DNA from: Pseudoduganella ginsengisoli | Lineage (GTDB): Bacteria; Pseudomonadota; Gammaproteobacteria; Burkholderiales; Burkholderiaceae_D | Length of the DNA stretch: 64,000 nucleotides | NCBI RefSeq assembly: GCF_009720865.1 | Contig: NZ_WNLA01000008.1 | Coordinates: forward strand, 62,001-126,000 | Direction: 5' to 3' | Shown here: positions 1 to 12,601 of the stretch, piece after piece | How positions within the stretch are numbered: the stretch's first letter is position 1 | Layout of the letters: every line of letters starts with the position of its first letter | The notes under the pieces: generated by a model | The model's input: only the letters and a program-made list of their open reading frames with translations | The model's database searches: none | Told to the model about the DNA's origin: nothing | Position numbers and translations under genes: made by a program

Positions 1-1
1 C

Positions 2-2287
2 AACCAGAATCCGTTCCGGCCGGACGTGATCCTCGGCGCGCTGCAGCAGGCTTGGCTGGCGTTCACGCAGGAAGACGAGGTGGCGGAGTTGCTGCTGTCG
101 CTGCTGAAGCCCGCGTTGTTCATGAATTTGACGTCGATGTTCGACGAATTGAACGACACCTTGCAGCGCAAGGCGGAGCAGCCGGGTTCCGTGGACAGCT
201 ACAAGACCCGCAAGGCCGATTCGCATGACGCCAGCAGCGCCAGTCCCGCGCGGCAGCGCAAGCAGCAGGCAGAGCTGGCCAATCAGTTGCGCCAGTTCTT
301 TGGCAATGCACAGGAGCCTGCGGCGGATCCATCGCTGTTGATTCCGGATTTGCCGGATATCGCCAATTTGAAGGCGGGTTCGTGGGCGCAAGGTCCCGCG
401 CAGAATTTCCAGGGTGACGGCAACAATCAGGCTGCGCAGCGGGCCGCGCAGACGGCGTCCAAGCAGCCGCTGTTCAATTTCCTGTCGCAAGTGCAGCAGG
501 GCGGGATGGCGGCCGGCGGCGCCGCGCCGGGCATGGGTCCCATGGCGCCTGTCATGGTGGCGGCGGGCGGCATGCCTGCGGGCGGTGTCCGTGCGTATAT
601 GCCGGGCGGCTTTGCCATGCCTGCGGGCGGGGCGGGGCAGTTTGCCGGCCATGGCGTACAGGCGCATGCCTTGGCTGTTCAAGGTGGCGTGGCCGGTGCT
701 GCGCAATTGGCTGGTGGTGGTATCGAAGGCGGCATGGCGGGCGGGTGGCAGCCGGCCGGCGCAGGATTCTCTGTGCCGGGCGTGGCGGCGGCAGGCTTCC
801 CCGCGCCGGGCGGCGTGGCAGCGGCAGGCCCGGCGATGGGCGCTGTGGCAGGCACGGCTGTTGGGTTTATTCCCGGGGGTGTGGCCGCTGGCGGTTCCGG
901 CTTGCTGGCGCTGCTGAGCGCGCAAAGTGCGGCCTGGGGTGCGATACCGGGCGCCGCATCCGCCGATGGTGCGCCTGGCGCCGCGCAGTTCGCCGGCTTG
1001 GCCGGGCTGGGCGCAGCGCCCAACGTGTTTTATCTGCCCAGCATCAAACAGCACGCGCCACAAGGCACGTTGACCCGCGCCGACGAAAGCACGATCGATT
1101 TGCTGTCGGCCGTGTTTGACACGGTCTTCCAGGACCAGAACATTTCCAAGGAAATCCGCGACTTGATGCGGTTCCTGCAAATTCCCGTCCTGAAGGCGGC
1201 GCTGGTCGATAAAGATTTCTTTTTCCAGGAAGCGCATCCGGCACGGCGTCTGATCGACCTGCTGTCGCGCATGGGATGGGAGCAGCGCAAGAGCCCGGAT
1301 GATCCGCTGTTCCAGGCCATGCAGCGCAGTATCGAGCGCGTGGGGCGCGACCATGACCACGAAAAAAGTGTGTTCACGGAAGCCGTCAATGAACTGGAAG
1401 CGTCGCTGAAAGCCGATGAAGCGGCCGAAGCCACGGCAATGGCGGCGCCGATTGCCGCCGCGCTGAAACAGGAAAAAATGGCGGAAGCTGCCAGGTCGGC
1501 AAAAAACGCCGTGGCGCTGCGGCTGGGCACGGGCGAAGTGGTGGCCGTGGTGGAAGCGTTTTTGGAGAACCGCTGGGTCAATGTGCTGACGCTGGCCTAC
1601 AGCGTGGAAGAGGAAAAGCCGGGCGCGGTCAAGCATGCCACGCAGACCATGGATGATTTGATCTGGAGCGTGAAGCCCAAGATTTCGGCGGAGGAGCGCA
1701 AGCAATTGATCGGCAAGTTGCCGGGCTTGCTGACGACGCTGAATAAATGGCTGGACATTATCAAGTGGCAGGATGCCGAGCGCCTGCAGTTCTTTGCCGA
1801 ATTGGCTGAATGCCACGCGTCGATTGTGCGTGCGCCGCTGGAAGTATCGCCGGAGCGGCAAGTCGAGCTGGCCATGGAGGCGGCAAAAAAAGCCGCCGAG
1901 CGCCGCCAGGAATTGGCTGCGCAGGCTGCCGCCAAGGCGCAAGCGGCGCCACCGCCTGCGCAAGATGATGACGCCGTGGTAGCAGCCGATAGCCTGGCGC
2001 GCGGCGACTGGCTGGAATTCGACCAGGAAGATGGCGCGCAGGGCGGCGGTGCCACGCGCAAGGTCAAGCTGGCGTGGATCAGCCCCCGCAAGACCTTGTA
2101 CATTTTTTCCACGCATTCGCGGCAGGAAGCGTTTTCGCTGTCCGGCGATGTGCTGGCGCAGAAATTCCGCGACGGTAAAGTGCGCGTCTACCGCACCGAA
2201 GGGCTGGTGGGCCGTGCGCTGTCGCAGGCGATCGGGCAGGCCGCTGTCAATGATGCGGAGATGGCGGCGCCGGGCGCGGCCGCCTGA
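2..2287 (+). CDS. DUF1631 family protein, 5' end outside window
   Basis: The reading frame is open from base 2, so the true start lies upstream; a GTG at 26 is only the first possible start inside the window. The visible N-terminus (NPFRPDVILGALQQAW) and the C-terminal block around DWLEFDQEDG and LAWISPRKTLYIFSTHSRQE match my recollection of DUF1631, a proteobacterial family of unknown function. The C-terminal block resembles a small beta-rich PilZ-like fold. Roughly residues 130 to 340 of the visible part are very rich in Gly, Ala, Met and Pro and look like an expanded disordered insert between two alpha-helical parts. No signal peptide can be judged because the N-terminus is missing. The gene is convergent with the S41 protease gene, 13 bases away. 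Family assignment is fairly safe; function is unknown. Confidence 0.8.
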   Translation, partial: NQNPFRPDVILGALQQAWLAFTQEDEVAELLLSLLKPALFMNLTSMFDELNDTLQRKAEQPGSVDSYKTRKADSHDASSASPARQRKQQAELANQLRQFFGNAQEPAADPSLLIPDLPDIANLKAGSWAQGPAQNFQGDGNNQAAQRAAQTASKQPLFNFLSQVQQGGMAAGGAAPGMGPMAPVMVAAGGMPAGGVRAYMPGGFAMPAGGAGQFAGHGVQAHALAVQGGVAGAAQLAGGGIEGGMAGGWQPAGAGFSVPGVAAAGFPAPGGVAAAGPAMGAVAGTAVGFIPGGVAAGGSGLLALLSAQSAAWGAIPGAASADGAPGAAQFAGLAGLGAAPNVFYLPSIKQHAPQGTLTRADESTIDLLSAVFDTVFQDQNISKEIRDLMRFLQIPVLKAALVDKDFFFQEAHPARRLIDLLSRMGWEQRKSPDDPLFQAMQRSIERVGRDHDHEKSVFTEAVNELEASLKADEAAEATAMAAPIAAALKQEKMAEAARSAKNAVALRLGTGEVVAVVEAFLENRWVNVLTLAYSVEEEKPGAVKHATQTMDDLIWSVKPKISAEERKQLIGKLPGLLTTLNKWLDIIKWQDAERLQFFAELAECHASIVRAPLEVSPERQVELAMEAAKKAAERRQELAAQAAAKAQAAPPPAQDDDAVVAADSLARGDWLEFDQEDGAQGGGATRKVKLAWISPRKTLYIFSTHSRQEAFSLSGDVLAQKFRDGKVRVYRTEGLVGRALSQAIGQAAVNDAEMAAPGAAA

Positions 2288-2300
2288 TAGCCCGCCGGCC

Positions 2301-4016
2301 TTATTTCTGGGCGGTCTGCTCGATCCGCAGCGCTTCGATGGCCCGCTCCAGCGCCGCGTCGCGCCCGGCGCGCACATCCGCCACCGTTGGCTCCACAATA
2401 ATGGTTGGCTGGACACCTTGGCCGACAAACATGCGCCCATCCGGCCGCACATCGCGTTTCACGCAAATGCGGGCGCTGCCGCCTCCGGGCAGGTCCATGA
2501 ACAGCGGCTGGCCCGTGCTGCCGGCCGTTGCCATCCCGATCAGCGGGCCCCGCTGCATGGCTTCATACGCGACGGCAAAGTCTTCGGCTGCGGAGAAACT
2601 GCGGGGGCCGATCAGGACAGCCACCGGGCCGGTGTAGACCCGGTCGCGCCGATGCTCAAATGTGTTACCTCCTTCCGTGGGGCGCCACTTGATCAGGTCC
2701 ATGTCGCGTGCGCGGTCCAGTGCCGTGTCGTCCCGTACATACGAGCGGGACGTGGCGAACGGCTTGCTGCTCAGGTAACTGAGAATCTCATACCCGTATT
2801 CATCGCTGCCGCCGCCATTGGCCCGGACGTCGATGATCAAACCATGTGCCGGCATTAATTGCGGCAGCGCTGCTTCCAGTGCCTTGACGCCGCTGTCATT
2901 TTCAAACGTATTGACGCGCAGGTAGGCAATATTGCCTGGCAGTAGGCGGAATTCAGATTCCTGCACCTTTTGCGTGTCCTTGTAGCCAGTGCGCCCAATG
3001 GTTTCCGTGCGTTCCTTGCCATCGGCGCCGCGCAGGCGCAGTTGCAGCGGCTTGCCGGCGTCACCCATCAGCAATTGGTAGCTGTAGGTGCGCACGTCGC
3101 GGTCTTGCGGCGTGGATGCGCTGACATAGCGCGTCACGTAGTCCTGCGCATAGGTTTTTACGGGTTTGCCGTCGATCGCCACCAGTTCGTCGCCAGCCCG
3201 GATGCGCTGCGCCAGCGACGGGCTGCGGACGTCCGTGACCAATACTTTGTTTTCCACCAGCGTGGTCACCACGGGCGGGCGCGCATACAGCTTGTCTTGC
3301 AACGCGTCGGGCGCATAAATATTCGTGTGGCCGTCCTGCAGCAGCGGCGCCAATTCCATCATGACCTTGTAATAGGCTTCCGTGGTGGGCGCGGCCAGCA
3401 CCTTGGCCAGGTATGTGTGGTAGGTCTTGTTCCAGTCCAGGTCTGGCACGTGGTCGAAGTGAGCAAAGCTGTGGCGCGCTTCCGACCAGAACAGCGACAG
3501 GCCGGCGACTTTTTCTTCGTTGCTCAATACAGGGCGGTAAGGGGTGGCCTGCTTGTCCCAGACGCGGGAAGCCGCCCGGTGCGCACTCAGGATGCGCTGG
3601 AAGCGGGGATCCGCCTTCAAGCCGTCGAATGCCGCGTCGTTGGCAAAGAGTTCGGCAAACCGCGCCGCCTGGCCGAACTGGGCCAGCGCATCCAGCAGCG
3701 CCAGGGCTTCGTCTTTCTTGCCTTGCCTTGCGTAGAGGACGGCCAGGTCATACCGTACGTCGAAACCCTTGAAATGCAGCGGAAGGTTGCCTGTGCCACG
3801 TGCCGCCACTTCCGGGTCATCCAGCAAGGCCAGCGCCTGTTGCAGCAGGGCTGCCGCCTGTTGCATGCCTTGCGGCGACGGATCCTTTTTTATCGCGCGG
3901 CTGGCGTCCGCGCGCAGGTTCTTTATTTGCTCGTAATCCCGTTCCGCCTGCGTGGCGGCGCCAGCGCAGGTAGCGCTCAGGGAAAACAACAGCGTGGCAA
4001 TCAGGTGGCGGTGCAT
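2301..4016 (-). CDS. Secreted S41 family serine peptidase (C-terminal processing peptidase-like)
   Basis: This is a 571-residue protein with a clear Sec signal peptide (MHRHLIATLLFSLSATCAGA). Residues about 25 to 150 are helical and TPR-like (an ALLQQALALLDD repeat). A PDZ-like segment follows around IRAGDELVAIDGKPV, then the S41 catalytic domain. The nucleophile is Ser475 in GPRSFSAAEDF, and the family's IIDVRANGGGSDEYGYE loop precedes it. Such enzymes act in the periplasm or are secreted and cleave near protein C-termini. An AAGGAGCC ribosome binding site sits before the ATG at 4016. It is divergently or separately transcribed from the phosphatase gene behind it. The substrate cannot be read from sequence. 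Confidence 0.88.
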   Translation of the reverse strand: MHRHLIATLLFSLSATCAGAATQAERDYEQIKNLRADASRAIKKDPSPQGMQQAAALLQQALALLDDPEVAARGTGNLPLHFKGFDVRYDLAVLYARQGKKDEALALLDALAQFGQAARFAELFANDAAFDGLKADPRFQRILSAHRAASRVWDKQATPYRPVLSNEEKVAGLSLFWSEARHSFAHFDHVPDLDWNKTYHTYLAKVLAAPTTEAYYKVMMELAPLLQDGHTNIYAPDALQDKLYARPPVVTTLVENKVLVTDVRSPSLAQRIRAGDELVAIDGKPVKTYAQDYVTRYVSASTPQDRDVRTYSYQLLMGDAGKPLQLRLRGADGKERTETIGRTGYKDTQKVQESEFRLLPGNIAYLRVNTFENDSGVKALEAALPQLMPAHGLIIDVRANGGGSDEYGYEILSYLSSKPFATSRSYVRDDTALDRARDMDLIKWRPTEGGNTFEHRRDRVYTGPVAVLIGPRSFSAAEDFAVAYEAMQRGPLIGMATAGSTGQPLFMDLPGGGSARICVKRDVRPDGRMFVGQGVQPTIIVEPTVADVRAGRDAALERAIEALRIEQTAQK

Positions 4017-4068
4017 GGCGGCTCCTTAACAAAGCCCGCCAGTCTACTGGTTGGACAGGATTTAAAAT

Positions 4069-4551
4069 TCACACTTTGTCACGGTTGCAAGTTTGCAACA
4101 TTGTTATCAGTCCGTCGGCGGCATCTTCCACATAGTCCAATACCTGATCAAACCCCTGCGCGCCGCCGTAATAGGGATCCGGCACGATATCGGAATCGGA
4201 CCGGGTCGCGTATTGCATGAATAAGCCCAGCTTGTGCTGGTATGGCGCAGGGCAGCGCGATGTCAATATGGCCAGGTTTTCATGGTCCATGGCCAGGATA
4301 TGGTCGAACACTTCGAAATCCATGGCCGATACCTGCCGCGCGCGCTGCGCCGACAAGTCATAGCCGCGCTTGTGCGCATGCTGCATCGAGCGCTGGTCCG
4401 GCGGATTGCCCACGTGATACGCATGCGTGCCTGCTGAATCAATATCCAGCGCCAATCCCGCTTGTTCGGCCCGGTGGCGGAAGACGCCCTCGGCAGTGGG
4501 GGAGCGGCAAATATTGCCCATGCAAACAAACAGGATGGAAGTCTTGCTCAT
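4069..4551 (-). CDS. Low-molecular-weight protein tyrosine phosphatase
   Basis: The protein is 160 residues from the preferred start at 4551 (MSKTSILFVCMGNICRS); an in-frame ATG at 4590 would add 13 unconserved residues. The P-loop C-x5-R-S is present (Cys10, Arg16) and the general-acid loop appears as DPYYGG near the C-terminus, as in eukaryotic-type LMW-PTPs. These enzymes dephosphorylate phosphotyrosine. In bacteria they often act on exopolysaccharide tyrosine kinases, but no kinase or polysaccharide genes lie beside it, so a general role is equally possible. It is divergent from smc with about 117 bases between them. Confidence 0.92.
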   Translation of the reverse strand: MSKTSILFVCMGNICRSPTAEGVFRHRAEQAGLALDIDSAGTHAYHVGNPPDQRSMQHAHKRGYDLSAQRARQVSAMDFEVFDHILAMDHENLAILTSRCPAPYQHKLGLFMQYATRSDSDIVPDPYYGGAQGFDQVLDYVEDAADGLITMLQTCNRDKV

Positions 4552-4668
4552 GGCATTGTTTTTATTCGGTTTTAGAGTGGCTCTTATCATGGAATTGGCC
4601 AGTATTGACGACCAAAATGGTATGATAGGCCACTTTTCATAACAGCAATTCCGAATCCGGCTGAGAAC

Positions 4669-7600
4669 GTGCGTTTATCATCGATAAAATTGTCGGGATT
4701 TAAGTCTTTCGTTGATCCCACCAATTTCCAGGTGCCGGGTCAATTGGTTGGCGTAGTAGGTCCTAACGGTTGCGGCAAATCGAACATTATCGATGCCGTA
4801 CGGTGGGTGCTGGGCGAATCAAAAGCATCGGAATTGCGCGGCGAATCGATGCAGGACGTGATTTTCAACGGTTCCACGCACCGCAAGCCGTCCGGCCGCG
4901 CATCGGTTGAACTGGTGTTCGACAACCACGAAGGCAAAGCGTCGGGCCAATGGGGCCAGTACGCGGAAATCGCTGTCAAGCGCACGTTGACGCGCGACGG
5001 CACGTCGACGTATTACATCAATGGCCAGCCGGTACGCCGCCGCGATATCCAGGATATTTTCCTGGGTACGGGATTGGGCCCGCGCGCTTATGCGATTATT
5101 GGCCAGGGCATGATTGCCCGCATTATCGAGTCGCGCCCTGAAGAATTGCGCGTGTTTCTCGAAGAAGCAGCCGGCGTGTCGAAATATAAGGAACGGCGCC
5201 GGGAAACGGAAAACCGGTTGCATGACACGCGCGAGAATTTGCTGCGCGTGGAAGATATCCTGCGCGAATTGAATACTAATCTGGAACGCCTGGAAGGACA
5301 GGCGGAAGTCGCCATGCGCTTCCACCAGCTACAAGCGGACCAGGATGAAAAGCAAAAGCTGCTGTGGCTGTTGCGCCGCAATGAAGCGCAGGCCGAACAG
5401 CAGCGCTGGTTCCGTGAAATGGAACAGGCGCAGACAGACCTGGAAGAGCAGACTGCCAAGCTGCGCAACGTGGAATTGACGCTGGAACAAATGCGCCAGT
5501 CGCACTTTGCGGCCGGCGACCGCCTGCACTCGGCGCAAGGCTTGCTGTACCAGACCAATTCGGAAATCGGCAGCCTGGAAGCGCAAATCAAGTTCGTCGT
5601 GGAGTCCCGCACGCGGCTGCAAAACCAGCTGGCGACCCTGGCAGCCCAGCGTGACCAGTGGCAGGAACAGGCGCAAGACAACACGGAGCAACTCGAAGAA
5701 GCGGAATTTTCGCTGGAAGAGTTGTCGCTGAAAGCCGAGCAGGCCCGATTGACGTCCGAACAAAAGGCCGAGAGCCTGCCATTGCTGGAGCAGAGCTGGC
5801 GCGACGCGCAGCAGCGCAGCACGGAATCGCGCGGCCGCATCATGCAAATGCAGCAGCAGCTGGAACTGGAATCCGCGCAGCAGCGCAACGCGACGAATAT
5901 CCTGAACGGCCTGGCCGTGCGCAAGGAGCGCCTGCTGCAGGAAAAGAACGGCCTGGCGATGCCGGATGCCGCGCATCTGGACAATTTAAAATGGCAGCTG
6001 GAAGAAAAGCAGCAAACGCTGGAAGAAGTTGGCATGCAATTGGAGCAAGCCGCTGAACTCCAGCCGGTGCTGGAAGCAGAACGCCAGGACGCGCAGCTGC
6101 AGGTCAATTCCGAGACGGCCGCCAATGCGCAGCTGGAAGCGCGCCTGAATGCGTTAAAACAGTTGCAGGAGCGCGTGCAAACGCAAGGCAAGGTCACGCC
6201 ATGGCTGCAAAAGCACGAACTCGATGCGTTGCCGCGCCTGTGGCAAAAACTGCAAATTGAGCCGGGCTGGGAAACCGCGATGGAAGCGGTCCTGCGCGAA
6301 CGCACGTCGGCGCTGCAAGTGTCGAACATCGACTGGGCCAAACACTTCTTCAACGATGCGCCGCCGGCCAAGCTGGCGCTGTTTGCCCCCGTGACGGCTG
6401 CGCCGCCCGGCATGCTGGAGCGTCCCGGCCTGAAGCCGTTCCTCAATTTGCTGAAGTTGAATGACCCGGGCTTGCGCGGCGTGCTGCAAGACTGGCTGCA
6501 CAACGTGTTTGTGGCGGACGATGCAGCCGAGGCGTTCAGCAACCGCAACACCTTGCCGCCCGGCGGCTATTACGTGACGCGCCAGGGCCATGTGATTTCG
6601 CCATCGGCCGTGCGTTTTTACGCGGCGGACGCGGAGCAGGACGGCATGCTGGCGCGCCAGCAGGAAATCGACAACATCATCAAGCAATTGCGCGCGCAAT
6701 CGATGCTGGCCGAAGAAGCGCGTGCCCGCGCTGTGCGCGCCGATGCGGCCGTAACGAACCACGCGCGCGTCATCGCGGAATTGCGCCAGAAATCGCAAAG
6801 CTTGACGCAATCCGTGCATGCATTGCAGCTGGATGTGTTGAAGCTGTCGGAAGTGCAGGCGCGCTTCCAGCAGCGCAGCACGCAGATCAGCACCGACCTG
6901 GCGGAAATCGCCGCGCAGGAAGAAGAACACATGCAGGCGCGCATGGAATCCGAAGAAAAATTCGAACAGCTCGACATGGAGCTGGCCGATCTGCAGGGCG
7001 CCCATGAAGATGGCCAGACAGCGCTGATGGACCAGGAACGGAAACTGGCCGATGCGCGCAATGCGCAGCGCGACCTGGAGCGCGCGGCACAGGAAGCGGA
7101 ATTCGCGGAAAAGTCGCAGCGCAACCGTATCGCGGAATTGCGCCGCACCATCGACACGGCCAAGGCGCAGGCGCAGCAAGTGGCCGAAAGCCTTCAGCAG
7201 GGCCAGCGCGAACTGGAAAGCCTGGAAGCGGGTACGGCACATGAAGGCTTGCAGGATTTGCTGGACCGCCGCACGCAGCAGGAACGCGCGCTGTCCGATG
7301 CGCGCCATGAACTGGACCAGATCACGCAGCAATTGCGCAGCTTTGAAGAAGCGCGCATGAGCAATGAGCGTTCGCTGCAGCCGCAGCGCGACAAGATCAC
7401 TGAAATGCAGTTGAAGGAACAGGCCGCGCGCCTGAACCAGGAACAATTCGCGCAACAGTTGCAAGAGTCCGGCGCCGATGAACAGGCATTGGCAGAGAAA
7501 CTGCAGCCTGACATGAAAGCGCAATACCTGCAGGCGGAAGTCACGCGCCTGAACAATGCAATTGCCATGCTGGGCGCCGTCAACCTGGCCGCGCTGGATG

Positions 7601-8196
7601 AACTGGCGCAAGCCAATGAGCGCAAGCGCTTCCTGGATTCGCAATTCAATGATTTGACGGAAGCCATCAATACATTGGAAGACGCGATCTTCCGCATCGA
7701 CCGCGAAACGCGCGACTTGCTGCAGGATACGTTTGACCGCGTCAATGGCCACTTCTCTGAACTGTTCCCGATTCTGTTCGGCGGCGGCCAGGCAAAGCTG
7801 ATCATGACGGGCGACGAGATTCTCGACTCTGGCGTGCAAGTGATGGCGCAGCCGCCGGGCAAGAAGAACGCTACGATTCACCTGCTGTCCGGCGGTGAAA
7901 AAGCGCTGACCGCGACGGCGCTGGTGTTTTCCATGTTCCGCCTGAACCCTGCGCCGTTCTGCCTGCTCGACGAAGTCGATGCGCCGCTGGACGACGCCAA
8001 CACGGAGCGTTTCTGCCGCATGGTGAAACGCATGTCCGAACATACGCAATTCCTCTTCATTTCGCACAACAAGATTGCGATGGAGATGGCCAATCAACTG
8101 ATCGGTGTGACGATGCAAGAGCAGGGCGTATCGCGCATCGTGGCGGTGGATATGGAATCCGCCGCAAACTTCGCTTCCGAGGCACAAGCAGCATGA
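4669..8196 (+). CDS. smc: Chromosome segregation protein SMC
   Basis: This is a full-length SMC ATPase of 1175 residues that organises and condenses the chromosome, normally with ScpA and ScpB. Walker A is at residues 31-38 (GPNGCGKS). Long coiled coils flank a hinge in the middle of the protein (about 500-650). The ABC signature LSGGEKAL lies near residue 1072 and Walker B FCLLDEVDAPLDD near 1100. Translation starts with GTG at 4669; the sequence MRLSSIKLSGFKSFVDPT is the canonical SMC N-terminus, so the start is secure. The stop overlaps the next start (ATGA at 8193), indicating translational coupling with the zipA-like gene. Confidence 0.97.
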   Translation: MRLSSIKLSGFKSFVDPTNFQVPGQLVGVVGPNGCGKSNIIDAVRWVLGESKASELRGESMQDVIFNGSTHRKPSGRASVELVFDNHEGKASGQWGQYAEIAVKRTLTRDGTSTYYINGQPVRRRDIQDIFLGTGLGPRAYAIIGQGMIARIIESRPEELRVFLEEAAGVSKYKERRRETENRLHDTRENLLRVEDILRELNTNLERLEGQAEVAMRFHQLQADQDEKQKLLWLLRRNEAQAEQQRWFREMEQAQTDLEEQTAKLRNVELTLEQMRQSHFAAGDRLHSAQGLLYQTNSEIGSLEAQIKFVVESRTRLQNQLATLAAQRDQWQEQAQDNTEQLEEAEFSLEELSLKAEQARLTSEQKAESLPLLEQSWRDAQQRSTESRGRIMQMQQQLELESAQQRNATNILNGLAVRKERLLQEKNGLAMPDAAHLDNLKWQLEEKQQTLEEVGMQLEQAAELQPVLEAERQDAQLQVNSETAANAQLEARLNALKQLQERVQTQGKVTPWLQKHELDALPRLWQKLQIEPGWETAMEAVLRERTSALQVSNIDWAKHFFNDAPPAKLALFAPVTAAPPGMLERPGLKPFLNLLKLNDPGLRGVLQDWLHNVFVADDAAEAFSNRNTLPPGGYYVTRQGHVISPSAVRFYAADAEQDGMLARQQEIDNIIKQLRAQSMLAEEARARAVRADAAVTNHARVIAELRQKSQSLTQSVHALQLDVLKLSEVQARFQQRSTQISTDLAEIAAQEEEHMQARMESEEKFEQLDMELADLQGAHEDGQTALMDQERKLADARNAQRDLERAAQEAEFAEKSQRNRIAELRRTIDTAKAQAQQVAESLQQGQRELESLEAGTAHEGLQDLLDRRTQQERALSDARHELDQITQQLRSFEEARMSNERSLQPQRDKITEMQLKEQAARLNQEQFAQQLQESGADEQALAEKLQPDMKAQYLQAEVTRLNNAIAMLGAVNLAALDELAQANERKRFLDSQFNDLTEAINTLEDAIFRIDRETRDLLQDTFDRVNGHFSELFPILFGGGQAKLIMTGDEILDSGVQVMAQPPGKKNATIHLLSGGEKALTATALVFSMFRLNPAPFCLLDEVDAPLDDANTERFCRMVKRMSEHTQFLFISHNKIAMEMANQLIGVTMQEQGVSRIVAVDMESAANFASEAQAA

Positions 8197-9308
8197 CAGA
8201 TCTTCAAATGAGTTTGATCGCAGCCGGCGGCGTCTTTATCGTCGGCGTTTTCACTTACAACAAGTGGCAGGAATACAAGGCCAAGAAAAGCGTGGAGCGC
8301 GTCTTCGCATCCGAGCACGAAGATGTGCTGATGCGCGCCGGTTCCGGCAGCGATACGGTACATCCTGGCGGCGCGCGCCATGAGCCGAGCTTCTCGCTCG
8401 ATGGCGACAGCACGCCGGACCATGCGGCGCCGGCCGGTGCATATGGCGACGGCGATGAGCCGGAAACGCCTGTTGTGCGCACGGCGGATGCATCGACACC
8501 GCCGGAAGAACTGGCGACCGCGCTGGTGGACCCGCTGATTGATTGCCTGCTGCCGCTGGCGCTGGAAGCCCCGGCCCGCGGCGACAAGCTGCTGCCTGCG
8601 CTGCAAAAGCTGCGCCTGGTCGGCAACAAGCCTGTCCACTATATCGGCCTGGCCGTCAGCGGCGAATGGGAACCGGTCAAGCATGGCGGCGTCTATACCA
8701 AGCTGCAGGGCGGCGTGCAGCTGGCCAGCCGCACGACGGCGCTGAATGAACTGGAATATTCGGAACTGGTGCAGCGCTTGCGCGCGATGGCCGATGAAAT
8801 CGGCGCGGAACCGGAAATCCCGGACATGATGGAAGTGATGCAGGAAGCGAAAAACCTGCACCGCTTCGTGGCGGGCCACGATGCGCAACTTGGCGTGAAC
8901 CTGCAATCGAATGGCGCGCCATGGGCCATCAATACCTTGATCGCCGCACTGGAAAAGCAGGGCTTTGACGTGCGTCCGGATGGCCGTTACGTGATGCCGG
9001 ACGGCGAGGGCGGCCACTTGTTCTCGCTGTCGACCAATGTGACCTTGGCTGAAGAAACCACGTCGCGCCTGACCTTGCTGCTGGACGTGCCATGCGTGGC
9101 GCCGGCGCGTGACGGCTTCGGCTCGATGATCGCGTGCGCGAAATCCATGGCGGGGCGTCTCGATGCATCGATTGTCGATGACTTTTCGCAGCCGCTGGCT
9201 GACCAGGCGCTGGCGGAAATCGCCGGCCAGGTGCAAGAGTTTTATGCCGACATGGACCGCAATGACATTCCGGCCGGCTCGACCCGCGCATTGCGTTTGT
9301 TTAGCTGA
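8193..9308 (+). CDS. zipA: ZipA-like cell division protein with C-terminal FtsZ-binding domain
   Basis: A 371-residue protein with the ZipA architecture: one N-terminal membrane helix (about residues 5-21, MSLIAAGGVFIVGVFTYNKW), a short charged stretch, an acidic and Pro/Ala-rich linker to about residue 110, and a C-terminal FtsZ-binding-like domain (about 230-365). The latter ends in the RDGFGSMIACAKSMAGRLD region typical of the ZipA_C fold. ZipA anchors FtsZ to the inner membrane. It overlaps smc by four bases and precedes ligA by nine bases, so the three genes are probably one transcript. Similarity to E. coli ZipA is low, as is usual in betaproteobacteria; the symbol is by domain and topology. 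Confidence 0.8.
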   Translation: MTDLQMSLIAAGGVFIVGVFTYNKWQEYKAKKSVERVFASEHEDVLMRAGSGSDTVHPGGARHEPSFSLDGDSTPDHAAPAGAYGDGDEPETPVVRTADASTPPEELATALVDPLIDCLLPLALEAPARGDKLLPALQKLRLVGNKPVHYIGLAVSGEWEPVKHGGVYTKLQGGVQLASRTTALNELEYSELVQRLRAMADEIGAEPEIPDMMEVMQEAKNLHRFVAGHDAQLGVNLQSNGAPWAINTLIAALEKQGFDVRPDGRYVMPDGEGGHLFSLSTNVTLAEETTSRLTLLLDVPCVAPARDGFGSMIACAKSMAGRLDASIVDDFSQPLADQALAEIAGQVQEFYADMDRNDIPAGSTRALRLFS

Positions 9309-9314
9309 GGGTAG

Positions 9315-11675
<2,361 letters not shown>

Positions 11676-11684
11676 GGAGTCAAC

Positions 11685-12599
11685 ATGAAGGACAAGTCGA
11701 ATACCGCACCGCGCGGCCCTATCCGCAAGGCGGTATTTCCCGTGGCGGGCCTGGGCAGCCGCTTCCTTCCCGCCACCAAGGCGCAGCCGAAGGAAATGCT
11801 GCCGATCGTCGACAAGCCGCTGATCCAGTATGCAGTGGAAGAGGCGGTGGCGGCGGGCATCACGGATTTGATCTTCATTACCGGCCGTAACAAGCGCGCC
11901 ATCGAAGACCATTTCGATAAAGCGTATGAGCTGGAAGCGGAACTGGAAGCGGCGAAAAAAACCGCGCTGCTGGAACAGGTGCGCAATACCGTGCCGGCGC
12001 ACGTCAATTGCATTTTCATCCGCCAGTCGGAAGCGCTGGGCCTGGGCCATGCCGTGCTGTGCGCGCGCCCTGTCGTCGGCGACGAACCGTTTGCCGTGCT
12101 GCTGGCGGACGACTTTATGGATACCAATGGCCACGCCAAGCCGGTGCTGGCGCAGATGGTTGACGCATACGATTACGAACGCGCGTCCGTACTCGCCGTG
12201 CAGAATGTGCCGAAGGATAAGACGCACCAGTACGGGATCGTCAGCGCGGCGCCTTACCGTGAGCGCATGGAACTGGTGTCGGGCATCGTGGAAAAACCCG
12301 CACCGGAGGTGGCGCCTTCGACCCTGGCAGTGGTGGGGCGCTATGTGCTGTCCGGCCGTATTTTTGAATACCTGGAGCATCTCGGCAAGGGCGCCGGTGG
12401 TGAAATCCAGCTGACGGACGGCATCGCCGCGCTGATGCAGGCGGAGCGTGTGCTGGCCTACCGTTACGACGGCGTGCGCTACGATTGCGGCTCCAAGCTG
12501 GGCTACCTGAAGGCCACGGTGGCCATGGGACTGAAACACCCGGAAACGGGCGCGGAATTCCGCGCCAGCCTGGAAGAATTGCTGCAACCGGAGGAATAA
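11685..12599 (+). CDS. galU: UTP-glucose-1-phosphate uridylyltransferase
   Basis: A 304-residue GalU that makes UDP-glucose from UTP and glucose-1-phosphate for envelope polysaccharides and trehalose or cellulose synthesis. The nucleotide-binding N-terminus ([20 protein letters not shown], then [19 protein letters not shown]) and the later [16 protein letters not shown] and [10 protein letters not shown] blocks are typical. Length matches the family. A strong AAGGAG lies at the end of ligA, nine bases downstream of its stop. The next gene, def, starts two bases after the stop, so ligA-galU-def are likely co-transcribed. Confidence 0.96.
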   Translation: MKDKSNTAPRGPIRKAVFPVAGLGSRFLPATKAQPKEMLPIVDKPLIQYAVEEAVAAGITDLIFITGRNKRAIEDHFDKAYELEAELEAAKKTALLEQVRNTVPAHVNCIFIRQSEALGLGHAVLCARPVVGDEPFAVLLADDFMDTNGHAKPVLAQMVDAYDYERASVLAVQNVPKDKTHQYGIVSAAPYRERMELVSGIVEKPAPEVAPSTLAVVGRYVLSGRIFEYLEHLGKGAGGEIQLTDGIAALMQAERVLAYRYDGVRYDCGSKLGYLKATVAMGLKHPETGAEFRASLEELLQPEE

Positions 12600-12601
12600 C
12601 C

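Noticed and set aside
4601..4640. TTGACG and TATGAT upstream of smc as a sigma-70 promoter
   Set aside because: Only ten bases separate them, far less than the required 16-18.
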